NCBI GenBank assembly: GCA_900542295.1
Contig: UQNJ01000004.1
Coordinates: forward strand, 62,001-126,000
Origin: an uncultured Eubacteriales bacterium
GTDB taxonomy: Bacteria > Bacillota > Clostridia > Peptostreptococcales > Anaerovoracaceae
DNA length: 64,000 bases
Direction: 5' to 3'
The notes under the pieces are model-generated. The model had not been told where the DNA came from, did no database searches, and saw nothing but the letters and a program-made list of their open reading frames with translations. This document shows, one piece after another, positions 60,066 to 64,000 of this stretch (positions are counted from its first letter, which is position 1; every line of letters begins with the position of its first letter). The translations under genes and the position numbers were made by a program.

Positions 60066-60458
60066 CTATTTTCTCTTTGATTCTTTAGGTGTTACGCAAG
60101 TTCCTGTTGCTCTTGCTACTACGATTGGTTCTTCTAAGAAGTCTGCTGCTGATGCGCTGATGTCAGGTCTTGCAGCGATAACTTTTCTTGCTTCAAAGCT
60201 CATCTTTCTTGAAGTGTTTCCGATTTTTGTGATTTCACCGTAAGCTTCGATGTAGTCGCCTGCATATGTAGGTGCAAGGAATTCTACATTATCATATGCA
60301 CAGAACAGACCTTCGTCTCCGTCGCATTTGATGAGGAGTTCAGTAGCAACATCACCGAAGAGGTGAACCATGTGAGCTCCGTCTACTAAATTTCCGCCGT
60401 AATGAGCGTCCTTTGCGGACATTCTTAATCTCAGTGTTGAAGTAATTTTTTCTGCCAT
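60066..60458 (-). CDS. kal: 3-aminobutyryl-CoA ammonia lyase
   Basis: 130 residues, hotdog fold. The sequence starts with LRLRMSAKDAHYGGNLVDGA, then LFGDVATELLIKCDGDEGLF and VEFLAPTYAGDYIEAYGEIT, ending in ARATGTCVTPKESKRK, which matches the small Kal enzymes of lysine fermenters. It removes ammonia from L-3-aminobutyryl-CoA to give crotonyl-CoA, leading to butyrate. It has AAAGGAG and a sigma-54 promoter upstream, and faces away from its presumed activator at 60611. The other pathway genes except kdd are outside the window. Confidence 0.9.
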   Translation of the reverse strand: MAEKITSTLRLRMSAKDAHYGGNLVDGAHMVHLFGDVATELLIKCDGDEGLFCAYDNVEFLAPTYAGDYIEAYGEITKIGNTSRKMSFEARKVIAARPDISASAADFLEEPIVVARATGTCVTPKESKRK

Positions 60459-60524
60459 TTTTCTTTCTCCTTTTTATGTAAAATATAAAACCATAGAGTT
60501 GTCTGAATTCACGAAATAATATAT

Positions 60525-60541
60525 TGCAAAATGCGTGCCAA
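60525..60541 (-). promoter_or_regulatory. Sigma-54 promoter of kal
   Basis: On the minus strand TTGGCACGCATTTTGCA: the -24 GG and -12 GC are correctly spaced and the match to TTGGCACG-N4-TTGCA is essentially complete. The start of kal is about 67 bases downstream. Confidence 0.88.
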
Positions 60542-60557
60542 TGAGTTATCATTGGAA

Positions 60558-60584
60558 TTGACAAGAAAACGAACCGATTATGGT
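60558..60584 (+). promoter_or_regulatory. Possible sigma-A promoter of the sigma-54 activator gene
   Basis: TTGACA (60558-60563) with TATGGT (60579-60584) at a short spacing of 15. The -10 box lies inside the upstream activator motif at 60570-60589. Confidence 0.4.
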
Positions 60585-60589
60585 TCACA
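60570..60589 (-). promoter_or_regulatory. Activator-binding motif, copy 1
   Basis: Minus strand TGTGAACCATAATCGGTTCG, with inverted GAACC / GGTTC half-sites six bases apart. It is about 30 bases upstream of the kal -24 element. Two more copies lie beyond the activator gene. Confidence 0.75.
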
Positions 60590-60610
60590 CAAACGAAAGG
60601 TGAACACAAA

Positions 60611-62665
60611 ATGTCTGAGACATATGGAATAAAAAGAGTGCTTGAACCTAAGAATGTGCTCCCGACTTCGGCATGGAAACTTGACAACGGACGCAATATA
60701 TATCCTGATGAAATCAGAGTTTCTATAAAAAGAATACACCTTGAGGGGACAGGTTTCAAGCAAATTTGTACCGAATCCAATGATGATGAGAAAAAAATCA
60801 AACAAAATATCATGGACATGGTAATAAGAAGAGGGAAACTTCATAATCCCGTGACTGATACCGGAGGGCTGATAATGGGCACGGTAGAAGAAATAGGAAG
60901 TGAATATGCCAACCATGGTTCTCTGAAGACGGGAGATTTAATTATATGTAATGCTTCGGCAGCCTCAATGCCGCTGCATATAGAAGAAATAACATCCGTA
61001 AACAAGGCTTTTAATCAAATTGAAGCCAAGGGATATGCCATAGTTCACAGCTCGATACCTGTTGTGAAAACTCCTGAAGATGTACCTGTTGACATGCTCA
61101 TGTTTGCCTTTGACCAGTCCGGTACACTATATAGGCTTCATAGGCTTGTAAAAGGAAAGAAAAAGTTTCTTATTGTCGGAAACAGTATGCTGACAAACTT
61201 GCTGTACGGATATGTTATAAGAGATACCGTCGGAAAGAATTGTGAAATAACATGCCTTTTGGATAAGAGGGTAAGCCTCAGATTAGCCGGAAAGGGAATG
61301 GACAGTCTGATAAGTAATGTTTTTGATGAAGTAAGCTTTCTTGATATTTTGAGACCCATGGAATGTGTTGAAAAGTTAGGGGGAGAATCGTTGTTTGATC
61401 TTTCGGTAAACTGTGCTGAAATACCGGGGGCGGAAACTATCAATATACTCGCAACAAAACCGGGCGGAACAGTGCTTTTTGCGAACCTTATAAACAACCT
61501 GAACATAGCTCTTTATATAACGGAATCTATATCCAAGAGTCTTGAGGTAAGGGGAGCTGAAGGGTATCTGGAGAAGTATGATGAGTTTGATGTGGATATA
61601 GTCAGGAAAATGGCCGGATATCTTGAGGATGCAGAATTTATCGAAGAAGAACATATAGAGCCGGATGAAGAAAATTATCCTTACAACCAAGTTCTGATGG
61701 GCAAAAGTCAGGCGGAAGATTTTGTTTTTAGAAGCAAGGCTATGCAAAGCGTTTTGGAAAATATAATTAAAATTTCAAAGTACGACTGTAATGTTATAAT
61801 TTTCGGAGATACCGGTGTCGGAAAAGAAAAAGTCGCAAATATAATACAAAAAAACAGCGACAGAAAGATGCAGGCTTTTGTAAAAATCAACTGTGGTGCT
61901 ATCTCTCCGAATTTGATAGAATCCGAGTTCTTCGGCTATGAAAAGGGGGCTTTTACAGGAGCAAATGCAGGCGGTAAAAAAGGGTATTTTGAACTTGCAA
62001 ACAATGGAGTGATTTTTCTTGATGAAATAGGTGAACTGCCTCTTGAAATGCAGGCAAAGCTTTTGAGAGCAATACAAGACGGCGAATTTTACAGAGTTGG
62101 AGGAACTGCACCGGTCAAAACCAATGTCAGAATAATATCGGCAACTAACCGCAATCTTGAAAAATTCGTTGAGGAGGGTAAGTTCAGGAGAGATTTATAT
62201 TACAGACTGAATGTGGTACCTATCAAGATACCTCCTCTTGCGGAACGCCCGGAAGATATACCTGCGCTTATCAATTATTTTCTGCTCAAATATGGTGAAA
62301 AATTCGGGTTGAAGCGTGGAATGGCAGATAGCGCAGTTGAGTATTTGCAGCAGCAGCAATGGCCGGGAAATATAAGAGAACTTGAAAACACCGTACAGAG
62401 ACTTATGATTTCCGCAAAAGGTGAAGATATAATTTTGATGGATGTTATGCACGAGACTCATCCTGAGCTTTTCGGGGCAGGAGTTTCGGAGGGTCAGTTA
62501 AATACAAGTGAGGGTGAGATTGATCTGCAAAGTGCCGTTGAGGATTACGAAAAGAATCTTATTAGATATGCATGTGAAAAATACGGTTCAACAAGAAAGG
62601 CGGCATCTGCCATAGGAATAAGCCAGACCCAGCTTGTACGAAAAAAGAAAAAATATCAGATATAG
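60611..62665 (+). CDS. Sigma-54-dependent activator whose sensor domain is a Kdd (3,5-diaminohexanoate dehydrogenase) paralogue
   Basis: 684 residues. Residues 1-345 align along their whole length with the Kdd encoded downstream: YGIKRVLEPKNVLPTSAW against YGTHRVIEPKGVLPQPAD, then RGKLHNPVTDTGGLIMGTVE against the same region of Kdd. The nucleotide-binding glycine loop, VVVLGGGGKSGIL in Kdd, is VGNSMLTNLLYG here, so dehydrogenase activity is unlikely. Residues ~372-600 are the AAA+ domain: Walker A GDTGVGKE (residue ~399), GAFTGA (446-451, sigma-54 contact), Walker B GVIFLDEIGELP. Residues ~640-684 are a Fis-type helix-turn-helix (GSTRKAASAIGISQTQLVRK). It presumably senses a lysine-pathway intermediate and activates kal and kdd. 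Confidence 0.93.
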   Translation: MSETYGIKRVLEPKNVLPTSAWKLDNGRNIYPDEIRVSIKRIHLEGTGFKQICTESNDDEKKIKQNIMDMVIRRGKLHNPVTDTGGLIMGTVEEIGSEYANHGSLKTGDLIICNASAASMPLHIEEITSVNKAFNQIEAKGYAIVHSSIPVVKTPEDVPVDMLMFAFDQSGTLYRLHRLVKGKKKFLIVGNSMLTNLLYGYVIRDTVGKNCEITCLLDKRVSLRLAGKGMDSLISNVFDEVSFLDILRPMECVEKLGGESLFDLSVNCAEIPGAETINILATKPGGTVLFANLINNLNIALYITESISKSLEVRGAEGYLEKYDEFDVDIVRKMAGYLEDAEFIEEEHIEPDEENYPYNQVLMGKSQAEDFVFRSKAMQSVLENIIKISKYDCNVIIFGDTGVGKEKVANIIQKNSDRKMQAFVKINCGAISPNLIESEFFGYEKGAFTGANAGGKKGYFELANNGVIFLDEIGELPLEMQAKLLRAIQDGEFYRVGGTAPVKTNVRIISATNRNLEKFVEEGKFRRDLYYRLNVVPIKIPPLAERPEDIPALINYFLLKYGEKFGLKRGMADSAVEYLQQQQWPGNIRELENTVQRLMISAKGEDIILMDVMHETHPELFGAGVSEGQLNTSEGEIDLQSAVEDYEKNLIRYACEKYGSTRKAASAIGISQTQLVRKKKKYQI

Positions 62666-62678
62666 GTGGAGCAAACAA

Positions 62679-62698
62679 TGTGAACATAAAACGGTTCG
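62679..62698 (+). promoter_or_regulatory. Activator-binding motif, copy 2
   Basis: TGTGAACATAAAACGGTTCG, sharing TGTGAA, AA and CGGTTCG with the other copies. It is 14 bases after the activator stop codon, upstream of kdd. Confidence 0.75.
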
Positions 62699-62709
62699 CA
62701 TTGTTTTTA

Positions 62710-62729
62710 TGTGAAACGAAAACGGTTCG
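62710..62729 (+). promoter_or_regulatory. Activator-binding motif, copy 3
   Basis: TGTGAAACGAAAACGGTTCG, starting exactly 31 bases (three helical turns) after copy 2. It is 97 bases upstream of the kdd -24 element, a usual distance for a sigma-54 activator. Confidence 0.75.
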
Positions 62730-62823
62730 AAAAAAGAACAAATAGAAACTATATGTAAACAACAAATTTTGACAAATTGTGCAAAATACACATTCCGGAG
62801 TATAGCTGCATGACAGTCAGCCG

Positions 62824-62840
62824 TTGGCATAAATTTTGCT
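62824..62840 (+). promoter_or_regulatory. Sigma-54 promoter of kdd
   Basis: TTGGCATAAATTTTGCT, with -24 GG and -12 GC at correct spacing; 13 of 17 positions are the same as the kal promoter. About 46 bases before the kdd ATG. Confidence 0.85.
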
Positions 62841-62886
62841 TTTATGTATAATGGCATAAAATTTTTATATAAAGGAGATAAGGTAT

Positions 62887-63924
62887 ATGGAATTTAAAAA
62901 AGGAGACATTTACGGAACACATCGTGTAATTGAACCAAAAGGAGTGCTGCCGCAGCCGGCTGATGTTGTTGATAATAATATGGAGATTTTCGACAACGAA
63001 GTGCTGATTGATGTACACACTTTAAACATAGATTCTGCTTCGTTTACAGAAATCGAAAGAAGAGCAGGCGGAGATACAGCTGAAATAGAAAAAATCATAC
63101 TCAATATAGTAGAAACTACAGGAAAGCACAAAAACCCATGGACAGGTTCCGGCGGAATGCTCATAGGTAAGGTTGCTCAGGTAGGTCCTAACTATGTGGG
63201 AGACCTTAAAAAGGGAGACAAGATTGCAACATTAGTTTCCCTTTCACTTACACCGCTTCGCATAGATGAAATACTTGAGATAAGACCTGACATCGACCAG
63301 GTTGACATCAAGGGTCAGGCTATTTTGTTCCAGAGTGGTATTTACGCAAAGCTTCCTAAGGATATACCGCAGACTTTGGCTCTTTCCGTACTTGATGTAG
63401 CAGGAGCACCTGCGCAAACGGCTAAGATCTGCAAGCCGGGAGATACTGTCGTAGTATTGGGCGGCGGCGGAAAGTCCGGAATTCTTTGTTGCTGGCAGGC
63501 TAAAAAACAGGTCGGCGTAAACGGAACAGTAATTTGTGTAGATGGATTTAAAAAGTCGATAAACAGAGCCATGTCTGTAGGCGTTGCAGACGAATACACT
63601 GTTCTGAACGCAACTGATGCTATGGCTATGTATGAAGAAATCTATGATCTGACAGACGGAAACATGGCAGATGTCGTAATCAATGTAGTAAATATTCCTA
63701 ATACAGAAATGGCTTCTATCATGGCAGCTAAGGATAACGGTCTTGTTTACTTCTTCTCAATGGCAACAAGCTTTACAAAGGCAGCTTTAGGAGCAGAAGG
63801 CGTTGGTAAAGACGTTCAGATGCTCATAGGAAACGGTTATACAAAGGGACATGCAAATGTGGCTCTTCAGATTTTGAGAGAAGACGAAAGAATCAGAAAT
63901 CTGTTTGCACAGCTTTACGCATAA
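62887..63924 (+). CDS. kdd: L-erythro-3,5-diaminohexanoate dehydrogenase
   Basis: 345 residues, the usual length. It starts YGTHRVIEPKGVLPQPADVV; the nucleotide-binding loop is VVVLGGGGKSGILCCWQAKK in a Rossmann domain, and the C-terminal half has NMADVVINVVNIPNTEM and VYFFSMATSFTKAALGAEGV. It oxidatively deaminates 3,5-diaminohexanoate to 5-amino-3-oxohexanoate with NAD(P), a central step of lysine fermentation after the aminomutases. AAAGGAGAT precedes the ATG. It is probably the first gene of a lysine operon (kce, kamA, kamDE) lying beyond the window. Codon use suggests high expression. Confidence 0.95.
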   Translation: MEFKKGDIYGTHRVIEPKGVLPQPADVVDNNMEIFDNEVLIDVHTLNIDSASFTEIERRAGGDTAEIEKIILNIVETTGKHKNPWTGSGGMLIGKVAQVGPNYVGDLKKGDKIATLVSLSLTPLRIDEILEIRPDIDQVDIKGQAILFQSGIYAKLPKDIPQTLALSVLDVAGAPAQTAKICKPGDTVVVLGGGGKSGILCCWQAKKQVGVNGTVICVDGFKKSINRAMSVGVADEYTVLNATDAMAMYEEIYDLTDGNMADVVINVVNIPNTEMASIMAAKDNGLVYFFSMATSFTKAALGAEGVGKDVQMLIGNGYTKGHANVALQILREDERIRNLFAQLYA

Positions 63925-64000
63925 TCTTGTATTATGTATTCATAAAACAATTTGCGATTTCCTATGGAAAAAAAGAAAATTTTGATATATAATTAACACG

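Noticed and set aside
59898..60243. Short plus-strand reading frames beginning MKHIGSAVACGSSIA, twice
   Set aside because: They are identical because they lie in the 112-base tandem repeat; no ribosome site, and the second runs antisense into kal.

Overview
The window reads as chromosome of a low-to-moderate GC, anaerobic Gram-positive bacterium of the class Clostridia (Eubacteriales). The signs are a complete six-gene Rnf complex in the clostridial order C-D-G-E-A-B, a superoxide reductase, many ferredoxin-type proteins, a TM1266-type hydrogenase-associated regulator, ScpA/ScpB, strong AGGAGG ribosome sites, and two enzymes of the lysine fermentation pathway (kal and kdd). An amino-acid-fermenting relative of the Anaerovoracaceae / Family XIII group is plausible, but no rRNA gene is present to settle this.

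Layout. 1-3.2 kb: a partial TetR regulator diverging from a TIGR00300 (ornithine cyclodeaminase-like) gene and an Orn/Lys/Arg decarboxylase. 3.5-8.6 kb: the rnf operon. 8.7-12.4 kb: a cold-shock protein, a small LRR protein, an EFR1 flavodoxin-ferredoxin, and a Gx-transporter / NusG-domain-II / ApbE group that probably serves flavin attachment. 12.4-14.5 kb: a MocR-type regulator diverging from an ECF S-component. 14.6-22.8 kb: patatin, sirtuin, SurE, isochorismatase-fold hydrolase, DUF2156, thiolase, DMT exporter, EFR1 and a VanY-like peptidase. 23-29.2 kb: glnS, AIM24-like protein, prepilin peptidase, yhbY, truA, comEB, a WecA/TagO transferase and the TM1266-type regulator. 29.2-37.5 kb: an ABC importer with a permease-ATPase fusion, a TetM-like GTPase fused to a Rae1/YacP-type NYN nuclease, a permuted pstS with pstC and pstA but no pstB, and desulfoferrodoxin. 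37.7-42.4 kb: an ABC-2 type locus with a frameshifted secreted protein and a promoter carrying a G10 tract. 42.5-52.6 kb: PhzF, a J-like membrane protein, mtnA, DMT exporter, scpAB, a DD-carboxypeptidase, an uncharacterised flavoprotein pair and rluB. 52.7-55.7 kb: the pantothenate operon panG-panB-panC-panD. 56-59.7 kb: an AT-rich island resembling a lactococcin-972-type bacteriocin locus, with a decayed gene. 59.8-60.1 kb: a GC-rich tandem repeat. 60.1-63.9 kb: a lysine-fermentation control locus.

The most striking system is at the right end. A sigma-54 activator (60611-62665) lies between kal and kdd. Its N-terminal sensor is a paralogue of Kdd itself with the dinucleotide-binding glycines lost. 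Both kal and kdd have good -24/-12 promoters, and three copies of a 20-bp motif flank the activator. This suggests an enzyme-derived sensor controlling the pathway its ancestor belongs to. Other strong leads are the GTPase-nuclease fusion, the poly-G promoter, the bacteriocin-like island and the permuted PstS.
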